This document shows, piece after piece, positions 22,088 through 29,851 of a stretch of 33,543 bases of DNA. A program made the translations under genes and the position numbers. The DNA lies in the NCBI GenBank assembly GCA_015058575.1, contig SVBZ01000035.1, positions 1 to 33,543 on the forward strand. Direction: 5' to 3'. Within the stretch, counting starts at the first letter, position 1; the number at the start of each line of letters is the position of its first letter. The notes below the pieces were generated by a model. That model was not told where the DNA came from and searched no databases. It was given only the letters and a program-made list of their open reading frames with translations. The DNA comes from Pseudoselenomonas ruminantium (GTDB lineage: Bacteria; Bacillota; Negativicutes; Selenomonadales; Selenomonadaceae).

Positions 22088-23149
22088 TTGGATACGAAGA
22101 TTGTGAAGATAGAAGATGTGAAGGCGCAGAGGGCTGCCTTGCAGCAGGCCGGCGAAATCCTGCGGCAGGGCGGGCTCGTGGCTTTCCCGACGGAGACGGT
22201 TTACGGGCTTGGTGCCAATGGCCTTGATGGTGAGGCCTGTGCGCGAATTTACGCGGCCAAGGGGCGGCCTTCGGATAATCCGCTGATTTTGCATGTGGCC
22301 AATCGTTCGATGGTCGATCAGGTGGCGGCTAAGGTTCCGCCGCTGGCGGAAAAACTGTTGGCGGCGTTCTGTCCCGGACCTATCACGCTGATCTTGAAGC
22401 GCCGCGCCATTGTACCGGACCGCATTACGGGCGGCCTTGATACGGTCGGCATCCGCATGCCGGAAAACGATGTGGCGCGGGCGATGATAAAGGAGGCCGG
22501 CGTGCCGATTGCAGCGCCCTCGGCGAATATATCGGGCCGTCCGAGCCCGACGACTGCTGAGACTGTGGCTCGCGACATGGATGGGCGGATTCCGCTGATC
22601 CTCGATGGCGGGGCTTCACATTTCGGTGTAGAATCGACAATCGTTGACTGCACGGGCAGCAAGGCCGTCATCCTGCGCCCCGGGGCCGTGACACGTGAGA
22701 TGCTCGCGGAGCTTTTGGGAGAAGATGCTGTCGGTCTTGACCCCGCACTAGTTGGGGAAAATGTGGTGCCCAAAGCACCGGGCATGAAGTATACGCACTA
22801 TGCGCCCAAGGCGCCGCTGACGCTTATCGAAGGCATGCCGACGCGCATGGCCCGGGCCTTCCAGCGGGAAGTCGGGCGTTTGCAGGCCGAGGGCCATACG
22901 GTTGGCGTCATTGCGAGCCACGAAGTCCTGCAAGAGCTTCATGACCTGGTGCCGGCAGATCTTATGGCCGACTATGGTCATCAGCAGGATTTGCCGGCTA
23001 TTGCAGCCAATATCTATGAAGCGTTACGCAGTTTTGATGATAAACCAGCCGATGTACTGCTTGGCGAAGGTACGACGGAAGACGGGCTGGGACTTGCCAT
23101 CATGAATCGTCTGCACAAGGCCAGCGGGTTCCGCACGCTTATGGCATGA
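22088..23149 (+). CDS. tsaC: L-threonylcarbamoyladenylate synthase (Sua5/YwlC type)
   Basis: This enzyme makes threonylcarbamoyl-AMP from Thr, bicarbonate and ATP, the first step of the t6A37 modification of ANN-decoding tRNAs. At 353 residues it is the long Sua5 form: the YrdC domain (GGLVAFPTETVYGLGANG, YAAKGRPSDNPLILHV, APSANISGRPSPT, ESTIVDCTG and LRPGAV) plus the linker PGMKYTHYAPKAPL and a C-terminal Sua5 Rossmann-like domain. The start is TTG at 22088 with GAGGT 11 bases upstream, a modest site. It follows prmC by 55 bases and ends the translation block; a terminator is 11 bases beyond. Confidence 0.95.
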   Translation: MDTKIVKIEDVKAQRAALQQAGEILRQGGLVAFPTETVYGLGANGLDGEACARIYAAKGRPSDNPLILHVANRSMVDQVAAKVPPLAEKLLAAFCPGPITLILKRRAIVPDRITGGLDTVGIRMPENDVARAMIKEAGVPIAAPSANISGRPSPTTAETVARDMDGRIPLILDGGASHFGVESTIVDCTGSKAVILRPGAVTREMLAELLGEDAVGLDPALVGENVVPKAPGMKYTHYAPKAPLTLIEGMPTRMARAFQREVGRLQAEGHTVGVIASHEVLQELHDLVPADLMADYGHQQDLPAIAANIYEALRSFDDKPADVLLGEGTTEDGLGLAIMNRLHKASGFRTLMA

Positions 23150-23159
23150 TGCGATTTTT

Positions 23160-23189
23160 AGGAGGAGAGCAGGAACAGCCCTCCTTTTT
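23160..23189 (+). terminator. Terminator of the DUF1385-prfA-prmC-tsaC block
   Basis: AGGAGG (23160-23165) pairs with CCTCCT, followed by TTTTG. Confidence 0.72.
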
Positions 23190-23245
23190 GTCGTATATAA
23201 AATTATGGAAGAGAGTAAATGGGATTCTGGGAAAGGAGCCTGACG

Positions 23246-23962
23246 ATGGGGAAAATCAAGTATGTGATTGTTGCGATACTGGTCCTGGCTGTAGCCAGTG
23301 GCGGCGGCTATCTAATGGCGATCCACTATCATCAGACACGGGAAGTGGTACAGGCCGAGAAGGATAAGCAGGAGGCGGCCAAGGAGGCAGCCCGCCAGGA
23401 AAAGGAAGCCAAAGAAGCAGCTTTGCGGGAAAAGGCGCGCAAGAAACAGGAACTGCTCGACAAGCGCCTGGGCCGGGCGGAGGAACCTGACCAGGTCATC
23501 CGCGGGCTGACTGCGGATATGAAAATTTCGCAAGAGGCGGACGGCGCGACGTATTATCGTTATGAAGATCCCGTGGAAGATGGTATTTTCTTCCAGCCGT
23601 ATCTGGTACGGGGGGCAGATGGCACAGCTGTCATGCACGTCATCCTGCGCCATCGCGGGCAGCGGCCGATGGGCTTCCAAGGCGTGGACCTCCAGCCGAC
23701 TGCTGATGAGATCTATCATATCCGGGCGCAGGCGCCTGTCACGACGACCAAGACGGAAACCGGCATCATGGAATGGTGCGATCAACCCGTCGATGCAGAG
23801 ACGGGCAAGGCCATGCGGGAAATTGGCGATGTGCTGGCTGCGAAAATCACGCTGCCAGGTGTCGAGGGCGGTTCAAACGATGACCGCATGCTGACGGCGA
23901 CAGAGGCGAAACGCATCCGGAATATCCTGGAGCTGGCTGACCGCCTGAACGGAAAGCAGTAA
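23246..23962 (+). CDS. Membrane-anchored coiled-coil protein, unknown function (first of pair)
   Basis: I do not recognise this family. The ATG at 23246 is preferred over one at 23219 because AAAGGAG lies 8 bases before it. The 238-residue product has a short cytoplasmic start, one TM helix (YVIVAILVLAVASGGGYLMA, 6-25), and an Ala/Glu/Lys-rich coiled coil at about 32-78. A mixed domain of ~160 residues follows with YYRYEDPVEDGIFFQPYLV and a GQRPMGFQGVDL segment. The bulk is probably outside the cytoplasm. The next gene has the same plan and starts 29 bases later, so the two probably act together. An envelope or scaffold role is speculation. Confidence 0.75.
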   Translation: MGKIKYVIVAILVLAVASGGGYLMAIHYHQTREVVQAEKDKQEAAKEAARQEKEAKEAALREKARKKQELLDKRLGRAEEPDQVIRGLTADMKISQEADGATYYRYEDPVEDGIFFQPYLVRGADGTAVMHVILRHRGQRPMGFQGVDLQPTADEIYHIRAQAPVTTTKTETGIMEWCDQPVDAETGKAMREIGDVLAAKITLPGVEGGSNDDRMLTATEAKRIRNILELADRLNGKQ

Positions 23963-23991
23963 ATACGTGCAGCAGAAAGGAAGCAGCAGTT

Positions 23992-24702
23992 ATGGAGTTA
24001 TTTCCACCACTTGTAGCCGGTGTATTGATTATATTGATTGGTGTATTGAGCGTGGTATCGCTGGTAGGTGTTGCCTATAACTGGTCGGTTATCATCAGCG
24101 GCCGCGAGCAGTTTAACAAGATTACCGAATTGGAAAAAGAAGTTGCCGTTCTCAAGCAAGAGGTCAAGGCACTCAAGGGACGCTTATATGCTGAGGCGGC
24201 GGTAGCGCAGGCTGAGTCCGCTGCCAAAGAAGCGGCACGGGAATTGGAGCAGGAGGCCATCCGGGCTGAAAAGCAGAAGGAGGTTTGGCATGACTTCCTC
24301 GCTGACTATAACAATCTGGCGGCCAGCATGGATGTACCCAAGGCACAGCAGGCCTGTGAGGCCTTTATCAAGACGAATGCCTTGGAGCTCCTTGTCTGTA
24401 CCGACCATGCCGTGCAGGAGAATGGTCAGGCCATGCCGCAATTTGCTACAGCTGACGATGTAGAGCAGAGTACCTATTGGGCCTGGCCGGTTCCCGAAGC
24501 TTTCGGTGCCTACATCGTTGTTCCCAATCCCTTGCATCCCTATGATCAGCAGCTGCATAACGAGGGCGGCATGAAGGAGACGTTTGCTTCGAACTATGAG
24601 CAGGGAGAGTGCCGGGATATACAGGTCCGCCTGCCGGCGAAGTTCCAGAAGCGCAACGGGCAGTGGAAGGTCATCCAGCCCGGTGTTATCCGGATAAAAT
24701 AA
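23992..24702 (+). CDS. Membrane-anchored coiled-coil protein, unknown function (second of pair)
   Basis: The 236-residue product has an N-terminal TM helix (PLVAGVLIILIGVLSVVSLV, 6-25), a leucine- and glutamate-rich coiled coil at about 42-98, and a globular C-terminal domain of ~135 residues. That domain includes an extended stretch rich in Trp, Pro and Tyr (YWAWPVPEAFGAYIVVPNPL). AAAGGAAG precedes the ATG. The gene is in an operon with the preceding gene of like architecture, though the C-terminal domains are not obviously related by eye. Function unknown. Confidence 0.75.
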   Translation: MELFPPLVAGVLIILIGVLSVVSLVGVAYNWSVIISGREQFNKITELEKEVAVLKQEVKALKGRLYAEAAVAQAESAAKEAARELEQEAIRAEKQKEVWHDFLADYNNLAASMDVPKAQQACEAFIKTNALELLVCTDHAVQENGQAMPQFATADDVEQSTYWAWPVPEAFGAYIVVPNPLHPYDQQLHNEGGMKETFASNYEQGECRDIQVRLPAKFQKRNGQWKVIQPGVIRIK

Positions 24703-24703
24703 A

Positions 24704-24720
24704 AGCGGGGCTATGCCCCG
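24704..24720 (+). terminator. Short GC hairpin after the coiled-coil gene pair
   Basis: GCGGGGC and GCCCCGC form a perfect 7-bp stem with a TAT loop. No T-run follows; it probably adds to the main terminator just downstream. Confidence 0.5.
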
Positions 24721-24722
24721 CG

Positions 24723-24775
24723 GAATACAAAAGGTACCGCTGATGCCAAGAGTGTCAGCGGTACCTTTTGTATTC
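24723..24775. terminator. Perfect 21-bp bidirectional terminator
   Basis: The arms 24723-24743 and 24755-24775 are exact complements over 21 bp (GAATACAAAAGGTACCGCTGA on the left, written in two parts: GAATACAAAAGG and TACCGCTGA), with an 11-base loop. The A4/T4 tracts lie inside the arms. It serves the coiled-coil genes and, on the other strand, mqnA, whose stop is 10 bases away. Confidence 0.9.
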
Positions 24776-24785
24776 TATGCATTTT

Positions 24786-25628
24786 TCAGCTGCGGGTTAC
24801 CCGGGCAAAACGGATATCCGGGATATGTTCGATGAGGTTCATCTGATGTGCAAGGCGGTAGAAGGTGCGCAGGCCATCGAGATATTCTTCGGTAAGCTCC
24901 CAGCGGATGGTGGGGCCGAGATAGTCGTCGAGCTGTTCGTAGGTAAAAGGCTTGCCGGCAAGAACCGATTCGATGGCTTCGCGTTTGTGCGTAAGGCCAT
25001 TCTGGAAAGCATGGCGGATGCGGTCGTAGACGAGCTGGAGCATCGAGGGATTCGCTTGGGCAAAATCCTTGTTGGCGACCCAGAGTGCATAGACCATTTT
25101 CTTGCCGGTCATTTGCTTCCATTCGCGCCCGAGGTCATAGTAGTAGAGATCTGGCTGCTGATGATGGTAGAGCCAGAGCGCATCGTCGCCAATCAAGAGC
25201 GATGCAGCCGCATCGGCAGGAATCGGCTCCTCAGGCGTTATATGGCGCACGTAGTAGTTCGGAATAGCCCCATAAGCACCGCGCAGGATGATCTTGAGCA
25301 GGCAGTGCGAGGTAGCTGATTTGGCCGTCAGGATAATCTTGTCATCGTGCAAATCGTCAATCGGCTTGCGCGAGACGAGCAGGATGCTCTGCACATCTCC
25401 GTCCGTGCTGACGCAGACATCCGGCAGCACGACAAGTTCTTCACTGTCACGGGCGTAGACGATGGAGGAAACATTGCTGACATCGAGCCGATGATTGACG
25501 ATATCGTTGTTGAGGACTGCCGGTACGCCACGTGTAATCGCGAGTCCCTGATCGGCGCCGTGTGCATAGCTCCAGGTGAGCGGCAGGACGTTTAAGAAAT
25601 TGATATGTCCGACTCGTGGGCAGGTCAT
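24786..25628 (-). CDS. mqnA: Chorismate dehydratase MqnA (futalosine menaquinone pathway)
   Basis: MqnA converts chorismate to 3-enolpyruvyl-benzoate, the first step of the futalosine route to menaquinone. The 280-residue cytoplasmic protein has a periplasmic-binding-protein-like fold: VGHINFLNVLPLTW at 6-19, VSNVSSIVYAR around 50-60, TAKSATSHCLLKIIL in the middle, and LLIGDDAL. The MqnA/MqnD families are related; the N-terminal LNVLPL pattern favours MqnA. It is the last gene of a three-gene operon, its ATG overlapping the GT2 stop (ATGA). The coupling to glycosyltransferases is unusual, and no other mqn gene is in the window. Confidence 0.87.
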   Translation of the reverse strand: MTCPRVGHINFLNVLPLTWSYAHGADQGLAITRGVPAVLNNDIVNHRLDVSNVSSIVYARDSEELVVLPDVCVSTDGDVQSILLVSRKPIDDLHDDKIILTAKSATSHCLLKIILRGAYGAIPNYYVRHITPEEPIPADAAASLLIGDDALWLYHHQQPDLYYYDLGREWKQMTGKKMVYALWVANKDFAQANPSMLQLVYDRIRHAFQNGLTHKREAIESVLAGKPFTYEQLDDYLGPTIRWELTEEYLDGLRTFYRLAHQMNLIEHIPDIRFARVTRS

Positions 25629-26602
25629 AGCCGTTCCTCCTTGTTAGCAGCGGCGTTTTTTTTCAGATCGCGCGGCTTGCCGCGTTCGAGCAGGTAGAGC
25701 GGCCGGCGCTTGGTTTCCTCATAGGTGCGGCCAAGGTATTCGCCGATGAGTCCGAGTACCAGGAGCTGCATGCCGCCGAAGAACAGGATGCAGGCCATGA
25801 TGCTCGGCCAGCCAGCTACAGTAGCTTCCTGCACGAATGTCTCATAGAGGACGTGCAGGATGAGCAGGAAGCTGGCAAACATGGAGGCCACGCCGGCGTA
25901 GAGGCCAATGCGCAACGGGAAGGTCGAGCAGGTAAAGACGCCGTCGATTGCCAGCCGCAGCATTTTCTTGGGCGAGAATTTCGATACGCCAGCAAAGCGC
26001 GGCGGGGCCGTGAAATGTACCTGTATTTGATTGAAGCCCATAGAACCGATGATGCCGCGGATGAAACGGGCGTGTTCGCGGTAGTGACGGAAAGCGACAA
26101 CGGCCTGATGATCCATGAGACGGAAGTCAGAGCCGCCAGGCTGGACCGGAACCTCGGAAATGATATTGAGCAATTTGTAGTATCCGGCGGAGGTCAATTT
26201 CTTGAGCCAGGAAGCATCCTCGGTGGCTTCGCGGATGGTCTGGACGATGCCGTAGCCTTGATTCCAGTAGTCTAAGAGCGTTGGAATCAGCGCTGGCGGG
26301 TGCTGCATGTCGCCATCCATCGTGATGACAGCATCGCCGTCAGCGTGATCCAGCCCGCAGGTCAGCGCCAGCTGATGGCCGGAGTTCTTGGCCAGGAAAA
26401 TCGGCTGGACATGGCTGTCCTGCTGCTCGAGTTCGAGCAGGATTTCCTTGCTGTTATCGGTGGAGCCATCGTTTACGAAGATGAGCTCCCAATCGTAGTT
26501 GAGCTTGGCCATTTCCTCACAGATTGCTGCATAAAAATGACGCAGGTTGTCCGATTCATTATATACGGGCACTACGATAGACAAACTGCTGCCTCTCATC
26601 AT
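25625..26602 (-). CDS. Family 2 glycosyltransferase, polyprenyl-phosphate type (ArnC/DPM1-like)
   Basis: A 325-residue membrane-associated GT-A enzyme that puts a sugar onto undecaprenyl phosphate. It has SLSIVVPVYNESDNL at the start, the FVNDGSTDNS nucleotide loop, the metal motif ITMDGDMQHP, a GGSDFRLMD acceptor region, and two C-terminal TM helices (around LYAGVASMFASFLLILHVLY and the GGMQLLVLGLIGEYLG segment), followed by the typical YEETKRRPLYL. The sugar is not deducible. ATGs at 26602 and 26599 overlap the GT39 stop; both genes probably form one pathway in which this product makes the lipid-linked donor. Confidence 0.93.
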   Translation of the reverse strand: MMRGSSLSIVVPVYNESDNLRHFYAAICEEMAKLNYDWELIFVNDGSTDNSKEILLELEQQDSHVQPIFLAKNSGHQLALTCGLDHADGDAVITMDGDMQHPPALIPTLLDYWNQGYGIVQTIREATEDASWLKKLTSAGYYKLLNIISEVPVQPGGSDFRLMDHQAVVAFRHYREHARFIRGIIGSMGFNQIQVHFTAPPRFAGVSKFSPKKMLRLAIDGVFTCSTFPLRIGLYAGVASMFASFLLILHVLYETFVQEATVAGWPSIMACILFFGGMQLLVLGLIGEYLGRTYEETKRRPLYLLERGKPRDLKKNAAANKEERL

Positions 26603-28083
26603 TTGTCATTGCTTCCTTTCTGTTTGGCTGCTTCGTCGGGGATGATCATCTCGACGATACTGTAAGCGTCGAGGGTGCGCAGCGTGCGCAGTTCGGCGCG
26701 GGGCAGGTCTTTCTTGAGATTGCCGGCGCGTTCATTCTGTACCGTGACGATTATGGGCTCGCCAACCGGCAGGTCCTCATAGGCCATGAATGGCATGACA
26801 TTCTTGGCATTCCAGCTGATGTCGCCTGGTTTTGCTTTTTCGATGTCGGCGCGCCAGCCGAGGTCGGCGATGTTCTCGTGATAATAGAAGACTGTCGACG
26901 TCTGATAGTCTCCGTAGTTCATGACGGGACGATGCGCCGGATTCAGCTCTTTTAATGCCGCTGCTGTCTGGCGGCCGCTGCGCTGATCGCAGAGCGGCAT
27001 GGCACCGGCAAATGTCAGGATCATATAGAGAACCCAGGCACCCGCTGCGACTTTCTTGACCATCGTGAGGCGCTCGCTGAGCAGGACGCCGGCCAGGATG
27101 GCCAGCGGCAGGAACGATGGCTGTGTATAGGTCAGGTATTTCGTTGCCATCATCTGGAACAGGAAATTGACCAGGAAGGCCCAGAGCAGCAGGAAAATCG
27201 TGGGTTCGCTTACGGCGCGGGTGCGCACTTTTTCGCGCAGCTCCTGCCAGCGTTTCTTGAGCTGGTAAAGCATGATGAATGACCAGGGGCAGAAGCCCAG
27301 CAGGAAAATCATCGTATAGTAGTACCAGACATCGTCGCGGCTATGCTCGGCGACGGTGGCGCGCAGGAAATTGTGCACGCCGAAGAAGTTCAGGATGAAG
27401 TCCTGGCCATGCAGCTGGTACATTTGGTAGTACCAGTAGCCGCCGACGGCGCAGAAGATGGCAAGCCCCGGCAGCCACATCATGCGTAATAGCTCGCCCG
27501 GACGCTTGCGGATGCAGAGGAAGACCAGCAGGATGAGCCCCGGCATCAGGATGCCAATCGGTCCCTTGGTCAGCGTGGCCAGCCCTGCAAAGAAGAAGGA
27601 GCCCAGATAGAGACGGCGGTTGCCGCTGCTGTAAGCCAGGTAGAAGGTGACCAGCACGGCGTTGAAGAAGAAGACAAAGGCCATGTCGGTGATGACGGCG
27701 CGTGACAGGTAGAAAAAGCCTGTCGTCGTGGCAAAGACGAGCGCCGAGCAGATAGCAGTCCTGGCGCTATAAAGCTTCTTGGCAAACCAGTAGACGAGGC
27801 CGACATTGAGGAACGCGAAGACCGCCGGGAAGAAGCGGGCGGCGAATTCGTTGACGCCGAACAGCTTGAAGGCGAGGATGAGCTCCCAGTAGAAGAAGAT
27901 CGGTTTATCGTACCAGTAGTTGCCGTAGATGCGCGGCGAGATGAAGTCGCCGGCTTCGAGCATCTCACGCGCTGTCAGCGCGTAGTTTGATTCGACGGGA
28001 TCGGTGATGGCCAGCCAGGCATTGCCCGCGAGCAGCAGGATGATAAGGGCCAGCACAGACAGCCGGAATTCTTTCTGATTCAT
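26599..28083 (-). CDS. Family 39 (ArnT-like) membrane glycosyltransferase
   Basis: A 494-residue GT-C enzyme with about 11-12 TM helices that moves a sugar from a polyprenyl-phosphate donor to lipid A, protein or another envelope acceptor on the outer face of the inner membrane. It has the DxxE motif of the PMT/ArnT group at D28 and E31 (TDPVESNYALTAREM), KPIFFYWE in the second part of loop 1, and a periplasmic C-terminal domain of ~130 residues. AGGAGGT lies 12 bases before the ATG, a rather long gap. It leads the GT39-GT2-mqnA operon with overlapping junctions. Acceptor unknown; lipid A or surface glycan is likely in a diderm Firmicute. Confidence 0.92.
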   Translation of the reverse strand: MNQKEFRLSVLALIILLLAGNAWLAITDPVESNYALTAREMLEAGDFISPRIYGNYWYDKPIFFYWELILAFKLFGVNEFAARFFPAVFAFLNVGLVYWFAKKLYSARTAICSALVFATTTGFFYLSRAVITDMAFVFFFNAVLVTFYLAYSSGNRRLYLGSFFFAGLATLTKGPIGILMPGLILLVFLCIRKRPGELLRMMWLPGLAIFCAVGGYWYYQMYQLHGQDFILNFFGVHNFLRATVAEHSRDDVWYYYTMIFLLGFCPWSFIMLYQLKKRWQELREKVRTRAVSEPTIFLLLWAFLVNFLFQMMATKYLTYTQPSFLPLAILAGVLLSERLTMVKKVAAGAWVLYMILTFAGAMPLCDQRSGRQTAAALKELNPAHRPVMNYGDYQTSTVFYYHENIADLGWRADIEKAKPGDISWNAKNVMPFMAYEDLPVGEPIIVTVQNERAGNLKKDLPRAELRTLRTLDAYSIVEMIIPDEAAKQKGSNDK

Positions 28084-28126
28084 TATATTTTATGTACCTC
28101 CTAAATGCGTACTCTCTCGAAAGTTT

Positions 28127-28155
28127 AGTTTAGCAAATCTTAATATATCTAGCAA
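28127..28155 (-). promoter_or_regulatory. Promoter of the GT39-GT2-mqnA operon
   Basis: On the minus strand: TTGCTA (28150-28155), 17-bp spacer, TAAACT (28127-28132). It overlaps the left arm of the inverted repeat at 28139-28171. Confidence 0.62.
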
Positions 28156-28171
28156 GTATATATATATTAAG
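28139..28171. repeat. Inverted repeat in the GT39/marR divergent region (candidate operator)
   Basis: CTTAATATAT (28139-28148) and ATATATTAAG (28162-28171) are perfect 10-bp arms with a 13-bp spacer. They overlap the minus-strand promoter. Confidence 0.6.
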
Positions 28172-28195
28172 GTCGGATTAATAAGCCTTATATGT

Positions 28196-28240
28196 TTGAC
28201 TTTTATTATCATTTCTAGTAAAATTATTTGATAAAGTCAA
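28196..28240 (+). promoter_or_regulatory. marR-RND operon promoter with flanking inverted repeat
   Basis: TTGACT (28196-28201), 17-bp spacer and TAAAAT (28219-28224). The arms TTGACTTT (28196-28203) and AAAGTCAA (28233-28240) bracket the promoter, one covering the -35 and one just after the -10. This is a good layout for MarR autorepression. Confidence 0.78.
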
Positions 28241-28290
28241 CAACATAGCAAACCTTATATATACTACGGAGTGGTGGGAGGAATACGTTT

Positions 28291-28773
28291 ATGGATGATT
28301 ATGTAAATGTTGGACGCTGGTTTTCCATCCTGCATCGGCGATCGCAGCTGTTTGTGGTGGAGGCCTGCCAGAAACTTGACCTTACCTTTTCGGAATACAT
28401 CATGCTGATCCGCATCTTCGATCATGAGGGCGCAAAGCAGGATGAGCTCGCGAGTATGCTGTATCTTGACAAAGCGGTAGTTACGCGGACCGTAAACCTG
28501 CTGGAGGGCAAAGGTTTCATCTATCGGGAAGTCGATCCGGCCGATCGCCGTGTCAAACATATCTTCCTGACTTCGTATGGCAAGGAGCAGCATCAATTTT
28601 TGCGTAATATCATCCAGGGCTGGGTGGACTATCTGGTCCGCGATATGAATCCCAACGAGATCCATACCCTGTTCAATGGATTTAACGAGCTTGTCACGCG
28701 TGCCTGCGCGGCGAACATCGTGGATTTAGCCAAGAAAGTGCCGACTGGAGGCGAGGTTCATGAAAGGCTATAA
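28291..28773 (+). CDS. MarR-family transcriptional regulator
   Basis: A 160-residue winged-helix repressor. The recognition region is KQDELASMLYLDKAVVTRTV, then NLLEGKGFIYREVDPADRRV with the wing Asp-Arg-Arg, as in MarR/MexR/SlyA. The flanking helices form the dimer. AGGAGG... precedes the ATG at normal spacing. Its 3' end overlaps the fusion-protein gene by 14 bases, so it leads the RND operon and most likely represses it until a phenolic or other ligand binds. Inverted repeats in the promoter support autoregulation. Confidence 0.93.
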   Translation: MDDYVNVGRWFSILHRRSQLFVVEACQKLDLTFSEYIMLIRIFDHEGAKQDELASMLYLDKAVVTRTVNLLEGKGFIYREVDPADRRVKHIFLTSYGKEQHQFLRNIIQGWVDYLVRDMNPNEIHTLFNGFNELVTRACAANIVDLAKKVPTGGEVHERL

Positions 28774-29851
28774 GCTATGTGCGGCGGTTTGCCTGCTGGC
28801 AATGATGAATCTGGTATTTGCTGGCTGCGGCAGCAAGGAGCAGGCACAGTCGCGGGCACCGCTGGTCAAGACCCAGCAGGCGGATAGCAGTTCGCTGGCG
28901 GATAACAGCTCATATTCGGGCACTGTCCGCGGCCGGTATGAGACCAATATGTCGTTTCAGGTCGGCGGGCAGATCATCAGCCGCAATGTGCAGGTAGGCT
29001 CGTCTGTACGAGCCGGCGATGTGCTCATGACGATCGACAGCCGTGATGTTGTGCAGAAGTCCAACCAGGGGGATGCCCAGGTAGCTCAGGCGCGGGCACA
29101 GCTTGACCTTGCGCAACGCAATCTTTCCCGCTACAGCCAGCTGTATCAGGAAAATGCTGTGGCTGCGGCGACGCTTGACCAGTATCAGGCTAATTACGAT
29201 GCGGCGTTTGCAGCCTATCAGAATGCACTGGCCCAGGCGGCGCAGGGACATAATGCCATGGGCTATACGAATCTCACCGCCGGGGCAAATGGCGTCGTAT
29301 CATCCATCACAGCCGAGGAAGGGCAGGTGGTAGGCGCAGGCCAGACGGTGCTGACGCTCGTGCAGACAAACGAGCTGGAGATTGAAATCCAGGTGCCGGA
29401 GAACCGCGTGGCCGGGATTGCCGTAGGCGATCGGGCAGTTGTCAAGTTCTGGGCGATCCATGACCAGGCTGAGGGTGTAGTGCGTGAAATCGCGCCGATG
29501 GCGGATAGCGCGTCCCGCACCTACCGCGTGCGCGTGTCAGTGCCGGAGCCGCCAGCTGGTATGCAGCTTGGTATGACGGCCAATGTCGCGCTGGCGCCGA
29601 AATCTGCTGATGATGCGGGCAGTGCGGGCACGGCGCTTTTGCCGTTGTCGGCCATTTATCAGGATGGCGATACGCCGCAGGTCTGGGTGGTCGGCGCTGA
29701 TAATACGGTCAGCCTCAAGCCGGTTACTGTCGAGAACTTCGGGGATAATCAAGTCCTGGTACAGGGCCTTGCGCCCACGGATCTGGTGGTCACGGCTGGC
29801 GTGCATAAGCTGCGTGCAGGGCAGAGTGTGCGGACGGAGGCGGCTGACTGA
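28760..29851 (+). CDS. RND efflux membrane-fusion lipoprotein
   Basis: A 363-residue periplasmic adaptor linking an RND pump to an outer-membrane channel. The signal peptide ends at the lipobox VFAGC (Cys23), so it is lipid-anchored. The lipoyl half-motif FQVGGQIISRNVQVGSSVRA (about 64-83), a short alpha-hairpin (QARAQLDLAQRNLSRYSQLY region), the second lipoyl half (GANGVVSSITAEEGQVVGAG), and beta-barrel/MP domains follow. The start overlaps marR by 14 bases, and its stop overlaps the pump start by one base. No TolC-like gene follows in this window; the channel must be encoded elsewhere. Confidence 0.95.
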   Translation: MKGYKLCAAVCLLAMMNLVFAGCGSKEQAQSRAPLVKTQQADSSSLADNSSYSGTVRGRYETNMSFQVGGQIISRNVQVGSSVRAGDVLMTIDSRDVVQKSNQGDAQVAQARAQLDLAQRNLSRYSQLYQENAVAAATLDQYQANYDAAFAAYQNALAQAAQGHNAMGYTNLTAGANGVVSSITAEEGQVVGAGQTVLTLVQTNELEIEIQVPENRVAGIAVGDRAVVKFWAIHDQAEGVVREIAPMADSASRTYRVRVSVPEPPAGMQLGMTANVALAPKSADDAGSAGTALLPLSAIYQDGDTPQVWVVGADNTVSLKPVTVENFGDNQVLVQGLAPTDLVVTAGVHKLRAGQSVRTEAAD

